From the NCBI GenBank assembly GCA_022601635.1, contig JAJACG010000014.1, positions 76,608-108,923 of the forward strand: a DNA stretch of 32,316 nucleotides. Direction: 5' to 3'. Every line of letters starts with the position of its first letter. Position 1 is the stretch's first letter. This stretch comes from Chlamydiales bacterium. Lineage in GTDB: Bacteria > Chlamydiota > Chlamydiia > Chlamydiales > JAAKFR01. Both the position numbers and the translations under genes were made by a program. Positions 31,924 to 32,316 of the stretch are shown here, piece by piece. Under the pieces are notes generated by a model, which did no database searches, was not told the origin of the DNA, and was given only the letters and a program-made list of their open reading frames with translations.

Positions 31924-32316
<393 letters not shown>

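Overview
The window is from a member of the Chlamydiota, most likely an environmental ('Chlamydia-like', Parachlamydiales-type) lineage rather than Chlamydia itself. The strongest evidence is a histone H1-like protein with the Hc1/HctA N-terminus, an NqrF with the chlamydial C-terminus, and two gene strings known from Chlamydia: hemE-hemN-hemG, and nqrF-yajC-rlmD(rumA)-hctA. Both strings are interrupted or displaced compared with the Chlamydia order as I recall it. Glutamine-dependent NAD synthetase, HtpG, a DHA2 transporter and a glycosyltransferase operon point to a larger genome than that of the Chlamydiaceae.

Layout. 1-2979: late heme pathway (hemE 3' part, hemN, a shortened hemG) as overlapping genes. 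3044-4897: a secreted protein of unknown function, followed by a terminator-like hairpin and a 41-base perfect palindrome. 5007-6602: glpD behind a good sigma70-type promoter. 6573-10784 (minus): nqrF, nadE and a DHA2 transporter in a tight operon. 10844-12601: htpG. 12603-14278: copies of a short inverted-terminal-repeat element flanking a two-gene cassette of secreted unknowns. 14360-14755: yajC with promoter and terminator. 14900-16102: an AAA/DUF4143 ATPase set into a truncated repeat copy. 16168-19277 (minus): rlmD with three membrane/coiled-coil proteins, one with the architecture of an inclusion-membrane (Inc) protein. 19322-19756: hctA. 19871-24486: a TPR protein, ExbB, ExbD, a short TonB-like protein and a membrane zinc-ribbon protein in an overlapping operon. 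24523-28818 (minus): five overlapping glycan/teichoic-acid-like transferase genes. 28831-31231: a Yip1-family membrane protein and typA/bipA. 31311-31583: a small membrane protein. 31637-32316 (minus): rRNA operon end (terminator, 5S, spacer, 3' end of 23S).

The most distinctive finding is a dispersed element of about 160 bp with roughly 19-bp inverted termini, present as two full copies, one diverged copy, one half copy, one end remnant and one collapsed palindrome. The copies lie where accessory genes interrupt the conserved chlamydial order. One copy supplies the stop codon of rlmD. Other items worth following are the Inc-like coiled-coil genes next to hctA, the TPR-ExbB-ExbD-TonB-like module without a recognisable TonB C-terminal domain, and two proteins (HemG and a CgeB-like transferase) that look internally shortened. 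All family assignments rest on motif reading; no database search was run.
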